NCBI GenBank assembly: GCA_013329165.1 | Contig: DUKV01000069.1 | Span: forward strand, 1 to 53,710 | Direction: 5' to 3' | From: Methanocalculus sp. | Lineage (GTDB): Archaea; Halobacteriota; Methanomicrobia; Methanomicrobiales; Methanocorpusculaceae | DNA length: 53,710 nucleotides | In this document: one piece after another, positions 25,407-34,162 of the stretch | How the letters are laid out: each line of letters starts with the position of its first letter | How positions within the stretch are numbered: position 1 is the stretch's first letter | Program-made: the position numbers and the translations under genes | Notes under the pieces: generated by a model | What the model was told of the DNA's origin: nothing | Database searches by the model: none | What the model saw: only the letters and a program-made list of their open reading frames with translations

Positions 25407-26663
25407 ATGCATACACACGGGGTGGCGGCTCCCCGGTCCAAGATGATCAAGGATCCGGTCCATGGAGATATTGAGGTGGATGATCCGATCCGTCTCCTCC
25501 TCGATACCCCGGCCCTCCAGCGGCTCAGGATGGTACGGCAGCTCGGCTTCTCATTCCTTGTCTATCCGGGCGCAAACCATACCCGGTTTGAACATGCACT
25601 CGGAACGATGCACCTGGCGACACGCCTCTGTAACCATCTTGCTCTTGATCAGGATGATTCCCTCCTTCTCCGTGCCTCCGCCCTCCTGCATGATATCGGC
25701 CACGGCCCGTTCTCGCATGCGATCGAACCATTGATGGAGTCGATCTGCGGCCACGGGCATGATATGGTGGCTCATCTGCTTGAGAATGGATCCTCTGCAT
25801 CTGCTCTGGAATCCCTCGGCCTTGATCCAGCTGAGGTTGCCGCCGTGATCGGGGGCGATCATCTGCTTGCAGGGGCGATTCATGGGGAGCTGGATGTTGA
25901 CCGGATGGATTACCTACACCGGGATGCCCACTACACGGGTGTTCCCTATGGTGCGGTCGACTCACACCGGATCATCAGGAGCACGGTGCTGACATCCTCC
26001 GGCCTGCTGCTGGAGGACTCCGGTGTCCAGGCGGCAGAATCGCTCCTTGTTGCACGGACCCTGATGCGGCCGGCAGTCTACTATCACCATGTCTCGCGGA
26101 TCGCAGAGCGGATGTTTCTCATCGCTGCCCTCGATCACTGCACGAGTGGCGGTGACCCGGAGCGGCTGGTGGCAATGGACGATTCCGAGTGTCTCCAGGC
26201 ATTTCGTGAATCAGAGAGCGGGATCACGAGGGAGCTGATACGCCGTCTCATGACACGGAACCTCTATAAAAGGGCCGTCTATGTCGGGGTTGGATCGATC
26301 AACCGGGCACGCATCCCACAGCCCGACTTCCGCACCTCTTTTGCCCTGGCAGAAGAGATAGCGTCCCGGGCCGGTGTCGCATCACATGAGGTCTGTGTGG
26401 ATATACCCCATTTTCCTTCGGATATGGTGATGGGGGTGCTGGTGCGGAACCGGCATGATATCGTCTCGCTTGATGAGATATCGCCCCTGATCCGGGGGAT
26501 GAACGAGATCCGGCGATCACAGTGGCGATTGGGCGTCTACTGCCCTGAGGAGCACCGTGAAGCGGTCGCCCTCGCAGCAGCAGAGCTGCTCTCGATCCGC
26601 CCTGCAACAAAACAAGATAAGCTTCCAATAGAAACAGAAGAAGAGAGGGGAGAGGTACCATGA
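25407..26663 (+). CDS. HD-domain phosphohydrolase (dGTPase/SAMHD1-like)
   Basis: 418-residue member of the HD superfamily resembling deoxynucleotide triphosphohydrolases. Metal ligands are His63 (TRFEHALGTMHL), His95-Asp96 (LLHDIGHGPFSH) and the later Asp in GELDVDRMDYLHRDA. The start KDPVHGDIEV is typical of this subgroup. Hydrolysis of dNTPs or another phosphorylated nucleotide is likely, substrate unproven. It overlaps ubiX by 4 nt (ATGA at 26660-26663), which ties it to the prenyl/mevalonate genes in one operon. Confidence 0.88.
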   Translation: MHTHGVAAPRSKMIKDPVHGDIEVDDPIRLLLDTPALQRLRMVRQLGFSFLVYPGANHTRFEHALGTMHLATRLCNHLALDQDDSLLLRASALLHDIGHGPFSHAIEPLMESICGHGHDMVAHLLENGSSASALESLGLDPAEVAAVIGGDHLLAGAIHGELDVDRMDYLHRDAHYTGVPYGAVDSHRIIRSTVLTSSGLLLEDSGVQAAESLLVARTLMRPAVYYHHVSRIAERMFLIAALDHCTSGGDPERLVAMDDSECLQAFRESESGITRELIRRLMTRNLYKRAVYVGVGSINRARIPQPDFRTSFALAEEIASRAGVASHEVCVDIPHFPSDMVMGVLVRNRHDIVSLDEISPLIRGMNEIRRSQWRLGVYCPEEHREAVALAAAELLSIRPATKQDKLPIETEEERGEVP

Positions 26664-27211
26664 AGGAACTGGTTGTCGGGGTGACCGGCGCGAGCGGAAT
26701 GATCTATGCAGAACGGCTTTTGATGGAACTTGAGAAGCAGTGCCGGGTACACCTGGTGGTGAGCGGTACCGCAGGGACGATTGCAGCCCTTGAAGGCATC
26801 TCGTTCTCGAACTTTTCGGTTATCTGTGAGGAAAATTCGGATCTGGCAGCGGTGATTGCGAGCGGATCATTCCGGTTTGACGGGATGGTGGTCGTCCCCT
26901 GCTCTATGAAGTCACTTGCCGGAATTGCACATGGGATCTCGGATACGCTGATCGGGAGAGCCGCCGATGTCTGCCTGAAGGAGCGGCGTCCGCTGATCCT
27001 GGTGCCACGGGAGACGCCGTACTCACGGGTACATCTCCAGAATATGCTCGCCGCCCATGATGCAGGTGCGACAATCCTTCCGGCATCACCACCATTCTAC
27101 CAGAAACCGGAGACGATCGAGGATATTGTGGATATGATCGTCTCACGAATTCTGGATCACCTGGGAATTGAGCATACGATCGGATCGCGATGGAGTGGAT
27201 GCCATGCGTGA
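26660..27211 (+). CDS. ubiX: Flavin prenyltransferase UbiX
   Basis: 183-residue flavoprotein that attaches a dimethylallyl group to FMN, producing the prenylated FMN cofactor required by UbiD-type decarboxylases. Marks: VGVTGASGMIYAERLL at the start, VVVPCSMKSLAGIAHG, and RRPLILVPRETPYS. A GGGGAGAGGT ribosome-binding site precedes the ATG. It overlaps the HD gene by 4 nt and the ubiD gene by 8 nt, so cofactor maker and user are translationally coupled. Confidence 0.95.
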   Translation: MKELVVGVTGASGMIYAERLLMELEKQCRVHLVVSGTAGTIAALEGISFSNFSVICEENSDLAAVIASGSFRFDGMVVVPCSMKSLAGIAHGISDTLIGRAADVCLKERRPLILVPRETPYSRVHLQNMLAAHDAGATILPASPPFYQKPETIEDIVDMIVSRILDHLGIEHTIGSRWSGCHA

Positions 27212-28448
27212 GTTTATCGGGAGCCTGCGGGAAGCGGGATTGCTGAGCGATATCGAAGAGGAGGTACAGACGACCTTTGAAGCGGCACAGATGGCATATC
27301 AGACAGACAAGCCGCTCCTCTTCCATAATCTCGGCAGAAGGCGCCGCGGCGTGATGAATCTGACTGCAAACCGGGAGACCCTTGCTCTTGCTGTCAGGAT
27401 GGATCCAAAGAGGATGGTCCCCCGGCTTGCCGGGTGCCGGTATGACGGGGCAGTGATCGATGAGGGTACCCTCGCGACATCTGCACCCGATCTCGGGGAG
27501 ATCCCGGTGATGACGCATTTCCCAAAGGATGCGGGTGCCTATATCACTGCGGGAATTGTCTTCTCCTCCTTCGGCGGGGTGGAGAACGCCGCCATCCACC
27601 GGATGCTCGTTGCGGGAAAGGATCGTCTTGTTGCCAGGATCGTCGAGGGGCGGCATACCTACCAGCTGATGAAGGCCGCCCATGCAGCAGGCGGGAAGCT
27701 CCCCATCGGGATTGCGATCGGTGTTCATCCGGCGGTGACGTTCGCCTCATGCACCCGTGTTCCGACCGGAAAAGAGCTTGCCTATGCCTCGGAACTGATG
27801 GGTGGCGAGATCGGGGTGAAGACGCTTGCAAACGGGATCCGCGTTCCGGATGCCGAGTATATCCTGGAAGGATACCTCACCGCAGAGACCGCCACTGAAG
27901 GGCCGTTTGTCGATATCACCGGCACCTATGACCCGGTCAGGAACCAGCCGGTGATCGAGATCACCGGAATGGCAGCGAAGAGAGATCCGATCTATCATGG
28001 GATCCTCCCGGCAGGGGCCGAACACCGCCTCCTGATGGGTGCCCCCTATGAGCCGCGGATCTACCAGTCGGTTGCCGGGGTGACGAAGGTGAAGGATGTC
28101 CTCCTGACACGGGGGGGAGCCGGGTATCTCCATGCAGTGGTGCAGATCGAGAAGCAGACAGAAGGAGACGGGAAGAACGCGATCATGGCGGCGTTTGCCG
28201 CACACACCTCGCTGAAACATGTGGTGATCGTCGATCCCGATATTGCGATCCATGATCCAGAAGATGTCGAGTTTGCGATTGCAACCCGTGTCCGGGGTGA
28301 TACCGACATCATGGTGATCTCCGGTGTCCGGGGCTCGTCGCTTGATCCGTCCCGGATTGCAGATGGCCTGAATGTGAAGGTCGGGGTGGATGCAACAATG
28401 CCCGTTGGATGCGAAGACGAGTATATCAGAGCAGGATGGGATGCATAA
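27204..28448 (+). CDS. UbiD-family decarboxylase, probably anhydromevalonate phosphate decarboxylase
   Basis: 414-residue prenyl-FMN-dependent decarboxylase. Family motifs include YQTDKPLLFHNL, RIVEGRHTYQL, the active-site ETATEGPFVDITGTYDP and RGDTDIMVISGVRGSSLDPS. Start ATG 27204 gives the normal length; the frame is open a few codons upstream. It lies between ubiX (8-nt overlap) and the aconitase X gene (1-nt overlap, TAATG). In archaea this pair makes and decarboxylates trans-anhydromevalonate 5-phosphate to isopentenyl phosphate; the assignment to that step comes from context. Confidence 0.9.
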   Translation: MREFIGSLREAGLLSDIEEEVQTTFEAAQMAYQTDKPLLFHNLGRRRRGVMNLTANRETLALAVRMDPKRMVPRLAGCRYDGAVIDEGTLATSAPDLGEIPVMTHFPKDAGAYITAGIVFSSFGGVENAAIHRMLVAGKDRLVARIVEGRHTYQLMKAAHAAGGKLPIGIAIGVHPAVTFASCTRVPTGKELAYASELMGGEIGVKTLANGIRVPDAEYILEGYLTAETATEGPFVDITGTYDPVRNQPVIEITGMAAKRDPIYHGILPAGAEHRLLMGAPYEPRIYQSVAGVTKVKDVLLTRGGAGYLHAVVQIEKQTEGDGKNAIMAAFAAHTSLKHVVIVDPDIAIHDPEDVEFAIATRVRGDTDIMVISGVRGSSLDPSRIADGLNVKVGVDATMPVGCEDEYIRAGWDA

Positions 28449-29629
28449 TGGAGCTTGACAGATCAGATGACGAGATCCTTTCAGGAGAGTATGGGGAGAC
28501 ACGGAGGGTGATGCTTGAGATCTTAATCGCCCTTGGAAAGATATACGATGCAGAGCGGCTGATCCCGGTATCGAGCGTGCAGGTGAGCGGGGCATCATAC
28601 AAGACGATCGGCGATGCGGGTCTCGAATGGCTTGAGGGGCTTGATGCCCGTGCCGTTGTTCCTGCATTCCTAAACCCGATCGGGATGCCGAGGGAGCAGT
28701 GGAGCGAGATGGGGATCGATGCAACATTTGCCGAGAAACAGGAGGAGATCCTGAATGCATACCAGCGGCTTGGGATCCGCCTCACCTGTACCTGCACACC
28801 CTACTATCACCAGATCGTGCAGTATGGCGATCACCTTGCCTGGTCCGAGTCCTCTGCGGTTGCCTATGCAAACTCGGTCATTGGTGCCCGGACGAACCGG
28901 GAAGGGGGCCCGTCTGCCCTCGCCTCGGCATTGATCGGGAAGACCCCCGAATATGGCCTGCATATCATGAAGAACCGCCTGCCGGATCTGATCATCACGC
29001 TTGATGATCCGGCTGCGGCAAAGGACTGGGGTCCGGCAGAGTACGGGGCGCTTGGGTATGTTGCCGGCAAGGAGGTTGGAAACCGTGTCCCGTTCTTCCG
29101 GGGGCTGCGGCCAAACCGCGACCGGCTGAAGGCACTCGGGGCTGCAATGGCGGCAACAGGAGCCGTTGCCCTCTTCCATGTCGAGGATATCACCCCCGAG
29201 GCACGGGTGCCGTTCTTCAAGACGTCGTTCCCGGTGGACGAGAAAGAGACGATCGAGATCGCCGTCTCTGATGTGAACGCCGTCTTCTCGGAGATCGAGG
29301 TGAATGCGGTTGCAGTCGGGTGCCCGCACCTCTCGGAGGATGAACTGCGGACGGTCGCGGATCTCCTCTCAGGGAAGAAGGTAAAAAAACCGTTCTTTGT
29401 CTTCGTCTCAGAAGAGATGATGAATGAACACCGTGATCTCATCACCATGATCGATCGTTCAGGCGCCCATGTCTATGCAGATACCTGCATGGTCGTCTCA
29501 CCGGCAACCGATACACTCGGTTCAGTGATGACCAACTCCGGCAAGGCCTTCTCCTATCTCCCGGCGATGTGCGGGGTTGTTCCACGGCTCGGGACGATCG
29601 AGGACTGTGTCCGGGTCGCCACCGAATAA
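28448..29629 (+). CDS. Aconitase X large subunit, probably phosphomevalonate dehydratase
   Basis: 393-residue DUF521/aconitase-X catalytic subunit. Probable iron-sulfur ligands are Cys116 (CTCTPYY), Cys292 (VGCPHLS) and Cys347 (ADTCMVV); GARTNREGGPSALASALIG is another conserved stretch. In the archaeal modified mevalonate pathway this subunit, with a small DUF126 subunit, dehydrates mevalonate 5-phosphate. I do not see a DUF126 gene in the window, so it must be elsewhere. ATG 28448 overlaps the ubiD stop by one base. Confidence 0.9.
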   Translation: MELDRSDDEILSGEYGETRRVMLEILIALGKIYDAERLIPVSSVQVSGASYKTIGDAGLEWLEGLDARAVVPAFLNPIGMPREQWSEMGIDATFAEKQEEILNAYQRLGIRLTCTCTPYYHQIVQYGDHLAWSESSAVAYANSVIGARTNREGGPSALASALIGKTPEYGLHIMKNRLPDLIITLDDPAAAKDWGPAEYGALGYVAGKEVGNRVPFFRGLRPNRDRLKALGAAMAATGAVALFHVEDITPEARVPFFKTSFPVDEKETIEIAVSDVNAVFSEIEVNAVAVGCPHLSEDELRTVADLLSGKKVKKPFFVFVSEEMMNEHRDLITMIDRSGAHVYADTCMVVSPATDTLGSVMTNSGKAFSYLPAMCGVVPRLGTIEDCVRVATE

Positions 29630-29681
29630 TTCCTCCTGATATCCCTATTTTCTCCTCTCCCGGGTCCCCTTTGAAGGGAGG

Positions 29682-29698
29682 GTGGAGCAGGGCTCCAC
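29682..29698. terminator. Hairpin between convergent genes
   Basis: GTGGAGC-AGG-GCTCCAC, a perfect 7-bp stem with a 3-nt loop in the 82-base gap between the ends of the aconitase X gene and the YeeE/YedE gene. It may end transcription from one or both sides, although no strong T-run follows. Low confidence as a terminator. Confidence 0.35.
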
Positions 29699-29711
29699 CT
29701 GATCTCTCCGT

Positions 29712-30269
29712 TTAGAAGCCGATCATCTGGAGCAGGTACAGCACTCCCACGATCAGTACAGCAACAACCGGAACAATAAACAGCGCCCTGATTCCGAGCA
29801 GTTCCGGGATCGTCTCTGCCGGGAAGACTCCTTTATTCAGGATCGTCCTGTCGAGCCGGGGGTAGAGCCGGGCGAAGATACCTGCACCGATCACAATCCC
29901 GATCATCCCGACGAGTGCATCAAGGGCACCTGAGCCGACCGCGGCTGCTGCGGTGCCGGGGCAGTACCCGAGGATCGCAAACCCGGCACCAAAGATCAGC
30001 CCGCCGATGATGGTGGCACCAACTGACCCCAGTTTTATGTGCAGATGGACAAGCCCTGCCGCCTTCATTATGTAGATACCGATCATCCCGACGAGGATCG
30101 CGGTCATAATCACCGTCACAACCGTGAAGTCGGTGAGGAGGAGCTGGCCGAGGATAACATCATAGTTTGTCACCCCTCCCTTCTGGAGGAGGAAGCCGAA
30201 GATGATCCCGAAAATAAGCCCGAGAATAACCTGGGCTTTTGGATTGGCTCTCAGTTCATCAAATGCCAT
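29712..30269 (-). CDS. YeeE/YedE-type sulfur transporter, second half
   Basis: 185-residue membrane protein with about five helices and the conserved cysteine in ILGYCPGTAAAAVGSG, which in the YeeE (TsuA) family relays thiosulfate or related sulfur anions across the membrane. The full YeeE protein has two such halves; here they are on separate genes 12 nt apart and presumably pair. It is at the 3' end of the sulfur cluster. Confidence 0.87.
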   Translation of the reverse strand: MAFDELRANPKAQVILGLIFGIIFGFLLQKGGVTNYDVILGQLLLTDFTVVTVIMTAILVGMIGIYIMKAAGLVHLHIKLGSVGATIIGGLIFGAGFAILGYCPGTAAAAVGSGALDALVGMIGIVIGAGIFARLYPRLDRTILNKGVFPAETIPELLGIRALFIVPVVAVLIVGVLYLLQMIGF

Positions 30270-30281
30270 TGTTACGTCACC

Positions 30282-30806
30282 TCACAGGAATGCAAACCCA
30301 TAGATCATCCCGGCAACCAGGATGCCGCCGATGAAGAAGAAGATCACCGCCACCCAGCTGGCAAGAGCGAGCTGGAGTGTGCCGGATATTCCGTGTCCCG
30401 AGGTGCAGCCGCCTGCCCACCGGGCGCCAAGCCCCATCAGGATGCCACCGAGGAGTGCCACTCCCGCCCTGAGAAGAGCATCTGTTCCGAATGCCCCTGC
30501 AAAGAGCGGCGGCACCGTCAGCAGAGAGAAGGTGCCGGAGAGGTATGCGGAGATGAATCCCCCGATCACAATCCCGATCACAATAATCCACTGCCAGTCA
30601 ATGGTCGGCGTTATCTTCTGGTAATATGCCATCGATTCGGCCTTCTCCCGTGAGATTGCCGTCTCCACCATCCCGGCGGTCTTCGCAAAGGCTGTCGATG
30701 CCCCGAGGGGCTGGTCGGAGAGGAGGAAGGTGATCCAGACAAGGACACCTATTCCCGCTCCGACAATATAGGGCGACCATGTCGCCGCTGTAAACCATTC
30801 GATCAT
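30282..30806 (-). CDS. YeeE/YedE-type sulfur transporter, first half
   Basis: 174-residue membrane protein with the cysteine motif WAGGCTSGHGISGTLQLA, matching the first half of the YeeE/YedE family (also called PmpA/PmpB pairs). An N-terminal helix (YIVGAGIGVLVWITFLL) is followed by a polar stretch and four more helices. It lies 15 nt after the persulfide-dioxygenase/rhodanese gene and 12 nt before the other half; all are probably cotranscribed. Confidence 0.87.
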   Translation of the reverse strand: MIEWFTAATWSPYIVGAGIGVLVWITFLLSDQPLGASTAFAKTAGMVETAISREKAESMAYYQKITPTIDWQWIIVIGIVIGGFISAYLSGTFSLLTVPPLFAGAFGTDALLRAGVALLGGILMGLGARWAGGCTSGHGISGTLQLALASWVAVIFFFIGGILVAGMIYGFAFL

Positions 30807-30821
30807 TTTTCATCTCACCTT

Positions 30822-32198
30822 TCACGGAACCGGTGCAAACCCGGCCCGGCTGTATGCGGTATAACCGCCGCCGAGGTTCATCACGTGATTGATGCCGTTC
30901 ATCATCAGGATACTGGCGGCAATGCTCGCCCGCTGCCCGCCCCGGCACATGACGATGTACTGCTGATCGCTCTTCAGCTCTGTATAGCGGGTCCTGAGAT
31001 CATGCCAGGGGATATGGATCGATCCTTCTGCATGGGCGTGATCCCACTCCTCCTGCGACCTGGCATCGATTAAGATCGCCTTGCCGTTCTTCACGAGGCT
31101 GTCTCCTTCTTCAGGCGGGATCACCGGCACCCGTGAGATCGGGAATGCCGCTGTTCCCCAGGCAAGCATCCCGCCTTCGAGGAATCCGCTGATGGTGTCA
31201 AACCCGACCCGCCTCAGCTGGAGAGTGGCTTCCTCTGCCTGCTGCTTCCCCTCGACGACCAGCATGATCTCCTGATCCGGGGGGAGCACCCACCCCGCCT
31301 GCGTGGCAAAGCTCCCGGAGAGATCGATATGCCAGGTATTTGGGATATGCATACCAGAGAATGCCGGATAGCTCCGGACATCCAGCAGCAGTGCACCACC
31401 CTTGATCTTTTCAGAGAAGGTCTTTGGATCAACCGGGGCCGGCTGCCCGAGGTGTCGCATCAGCTCCGGCCCCCTCCTGTTGATCTCGGAACAGCGGGCG
31501 AAGTGATCGGGTGCGGCGGGCATATCAGAGGTAAGGGCACGGATGAACTCCTCTTTTGTCTTAATCAGAAGAGCATAATTGTACTTCTTCTCATATCCGA
31601 TCGTGCTCGTCCGCTTTGCCGCCATCGCCCGCCCGCAGAGGGACCCCATCCCGTGTGCCGGATAGACCTCGACCTCACCCGGAAGGGTCATGATTTTGGT
31701 ATGCAGGTTGTCATAGAGCGATGATGCGAGTTCGTCTGCCCGTCCGGGGAAGAGATCCGGCCTCCCGACATCCCCGACAAAGAGGGTGTCGCCAGAAAAG
31801 AGGGCGACCGGCGTCTCGCCGCGGGCGAGATCGGTGGCGATGTATGAGATATGTTCGGGGGTATGGCCTGCAGTATCGATCACCGCAAATTGGATATCTT
31901 CGAGCTCGATTCGATCACCTTCGGCAACAGGGGTATGCGGAAATGCGCAGTCCCCGGATTTTGGTGCATAGATCGCAGCACCGGTCAGATCAGCGAGATC
32001 GAGATGGCCCGATACAAAATCTGCGTGCAGGTGCGTCTCGAGGATATGGGTGATCTTCAGGTTGTTCTGCGATGCATACTCGATGTACCGTCCGATATCC
32101 CGTGACGGGTCAATGACGGCACATGCCTTGTTCCCGGCAACAATATAAGAGCTCTGGGCGATGCCGGGAGTGAAAAATTGCTGGATGATCATAGGCAT
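30822..32198 (-). CDS. Persulfide dioxygenase-like MBL protein with two rhodanese domains
   Basis: 458-residue fusion. Residues about 1-245 are a metallo-beta-lactamase domain with THLHADFVSGH and further ligands in YPAHGMGS, as in ETHE1-like persulfide dioxygenases. Two rhodanese domains follow. The first (about 265-350) has VVEGKQQ where the catalytic cysteine loop should be, so it is probably inactive; the second (about 365-458) has Cys418 in MCRGGQR. Oxygen use would be odd in a strict anaerobe, so the metal domain may act as a hydrolase or a persulfide transferase; that is inference. It sits between the carrier gene and the YeeE/YedE pair. Confidence 0.88.
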   Translation of the reverse strand: MPMIIQQFFTPGIAQSSYIVAGNKACAVIDPSRDIGRYIEYASQNNLKITHILETHLHADFVSGHLDLADLTGAAIYAPKSGDCAFPHTPVAEGDRIELEDIQFAVIDTAGHTPEHISYIATDLARGETPVALFSGDTLFVGDVGRPDLFPGRADELASSLYDNLHTKIMTLPGEVEVYPAHGMGSLCGRAMAAKRTSTIGYEKKYNYALLIKTKEEFIRALTSDMPAAPDHFARCSEINRRGPELMRHLGQPAPVDPKTFSEKIKGGALLLDVRSYPAFSGMHIPNTWHIDLSGSFATQAGWVLPPDQEIMLVVEGKQQAEEATLQLRRVGFDTISGFLEGGMLAWGTAAFPISRVPVIPPEEGDSLVKNGKAILIDARSQEEWDHAHAEGSIHIPWHDLRTRYTELKSDQQYIVMCRGGQRASIAASILMMNGINHVMNLGGGYTAYSRAGFAPVP

Positions 32199-32207
32199 TT
32201 CAACTGC

Positions 32208-33986
32208 CTATGCGATGAGGAGGTAGATGAGTGTTGTGGCGATTGCAATGAAGATCACCGTCATCACACTGCCGGCTTTGAGATAGTCCCGTGTGCTGTA
32301 TCCGCCCGGACTCATTAAGAGGGCGTTTACCTGGTGGGTCGGGAGGATGAAGGAGTTCGAAGCAGAGACCGCCACGAGGAGTGCAAGGGCGGTCGGCTCG
32401 ATCCCGGTCCCGGCACCGGTGAGCATCACGAGCGGCACCAGCAGGACGGTTGCGGCGACATTTGAGATGATCAGTGAGAGAACTGTTGTAAGCACCGCAA
32501 CCGCTGCGAGGATAATTATCGGGTGGGTGCCGATGAGAGCCTCTGTGAGAGATCCGGCGATGAGGGCGGTTGCCCCGGACTTCTCCATTGCGATCCCAAG
32601 CGGGATCAGCCCGGCGATCAAAACAATCGTCTTCCATTCAATGGCCTGGTATGCCTCCTCGATCTTGAGGACACCGGCGATCACCATCCCAGCGGCACCG
32701 GTGAGGAGTGCGAGCGAGAGGGGAACGCCGGTCATGGTGAGGGCAAGTGCTCCGGCGAAGATAAGAACTGCGAGCGTGCTTTTCCCATGCCGCATCTCCT
32801 CGCCTTCGGGATGGGTGAGCAGGATCAGATCACGATTCCCGGCAAGAAGCCGGAGCGTGTCCCATGACCCGAAGGCAACGATGGTGTCACCGGCGGTAAA
32901 CGGGATATCCGAGAAGTCGACCCGGTTCTCGGTCTCTCCGCAGACATGGAGGATCGGCTCGATCGAGAACTGCTGCCTGAACCTGATCTCACGCGGGGTC
33001 TTGCCGATGATGGATGCCTTTGGCCGGACCGTCAGCTCAGCAAACCCATATCCTTCACCACAAAGGATCTCTTTCAGCCTGCTGTCGTCACCTGTAGGGC
33101 TGCACCCCGAATCCTCGATAAATCTCTGAAAATTCTCTTCTGATCCGAGGAATGCCAGCTCCTGTGAAGATTCAAGACGGGTTGAGCGTGACGGGGCGAC
33201 TGTCATGTCCGAGTCGGTTCTGATGGCGAGGAGATCGAGTCCGTACCGAACCTTGAAGAACGCCTCTTCACGGGTCTGCCCGACAAACGGTGATTCTGAA
33301 GGGAGCATGCAGGTCCGCACCGGGTGGTCTATTCCCCAGATCTCGGCCACGGTCGGGGCCGGTGGCTTCTCCTCTTTCTTCGGGAGGAGGGTGCCTCCAA
33401 AGAAGGCAAAGACTGCAACCCCGGCGATTAAAAGGGCAAGGCCGATGGGGGTGACGGCGAAGAGGCCGAAGGGTTCTGCACCTGACTGCCTGAGAAGGTC
33501 ATTTAAGACGATCAGGGGGCCGGATCCGATCATCGTGATACTCCCTCCGAGGATGGCGGCAAACCCCATCGGCATCATCAACCGGGATACCGGGATCTTT
33601 GTCTGTCTGCTGATCCTCCTCATCGCCGGGAGGAAGAGGGCGGCTGACCCGATATTCTGCATCACCGAGGAGAGGAGGCCGGCCGTCATCCCGATCGTTG
33701 CGCTGACCCGCCGCTCTTCTGTTCCGGCATACCTGACGATCGAGCGGGCCAGTCTGGAGGTGATACCGGTCCTCTCGATCCCATAGCCGAGGATCATCAC
33801 CGATGCCATCGCCATCACCGCATTTGAGGCAAAGCCTGATATCGCCTCCATCGGGGTGATGAGGCCGAGCCACGCAAGAGCAATTGCAGCGCCGATTGCG
33901 ACGAAATCGATCCTGACACGGTCACTCACAAAGAGGATGATCGTGACAAGAAGGACAATCCCAACAAGCAGGATGCCGGTATCCAT
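32208..33986 (-). CDS. SLC13/CitT-type anion permease with RCK_C domains
   Basis: 592-residue carrier. The start ATG 33986 (MDTGILLVGIVLL) begins directly with a membrane helix, while the open frame upstream to 34151 is not protein-like. Two membrane halves flank a soluble part (about residues 190-400) that holds TrkA-C/RCK_C-like domains (for example PSRSTRLESSQELAFLG and RPKASIIGKTPREIRF). Signature ALLVAVSASNSFILPTHQVNAL near the C-terminus fits sulfate or dicarboxylate carriers of the DASS group. With the sulfur genes downstream (9-nt gap), sulfate or thiosulfate is the likely substrate. Confidence 0.87.
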   Translation of the reverse strand: MDTGILLVGIVLLVTIILFVSDRVRIDFVAIGAAIALAWLGLITPMEAISGFASNAVMAMASVMILGYGIERTGITSRLARSIVRYAGTEERRVSATIGMTAGLLSSVMQNIGSAALFLPAMRRISRQTKIPVSRLMMPMGFAAILGGSITMIGSGPLIVLNDLLRQSGAEPFGLFAVTPIGLALLIAGVAVFAFFGGTLLPKKEEKPPAPTVAEIWGIDHPVRTCMLPSESPFVGQTREEAFFKVRYGLDLLAIRTDSDMTVAPSRSTRLESSQELAFLGSEENFQRFIEDSGCSPTGDDSRLKEILCGEGYGFAELTVRPKASIIGKTPREIRFRQQFSIEPILHVCGETENRVDFSDIPFTAGDTIVAFGSWDTLRLLAGNRDLILLTHPEGEEMRHGKSTLAVLIFAGALALTMTGVPLSLALLTGAAGMVIAGVLKIEEAYQAIEWKTIVLIAGLIPLGIAMEKSGATALIAGSLTEALIGTHPIIILAAVAVLTTVLSLIISNVAATVLLVPLVMLTGAGTGIEPTALALLVAVSASNSFILPTHQVNALLMSPGGYSTRDYLKAGSVMTVIFIAIATTLIYLLIA

Positions 33987-34130
33987 TGAGAACAACTGGT
34001 GATACGGTGGATGGAATAAAAAAGGTTGCCTCAGGTACGGGAGAGCCGGGCTGCGGTCAGACGCGTGACGCCACTCATTTTGAATGGTCCAATGATTTCT
34101 TCTTCTCACCGAATTATGGCTCTTTCGATG

Positions 34131-34140
34131 GACATATATC
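34131..34140 (+). promoter_or_regulatory. TATA box of the membrane HEAT gene
   Basis: GACATATATC, centred about 26 nt before ATG 34163. Spacing predicts transcription from the start codon, a leaderless mRNA. It lies in the 176-base divergent region shared with the SLC13-type gene, whose own promoter may be the TTTTTTATT read on the minus strand near 34015-34024. Confidence 0.5.
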
Positions 34141-34162
34141 TCACAATGCATGATAGAAGAGT

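Noticed and set aside
27747-28760. Minus-strand open frame of 337 codons opposite ubiD
   Set aside because: His/Arg/Ser/Pro-rich shadow of UbiD and aconitase X, no ribosome-binding site, no recognisable motif.
33987-34151. N-terminal extension of the SLC13-type carrier
   Set aside because: Composition is not protein-like and includes the divergent promoter; ATG 33986 starts directly at the first membrane helix.
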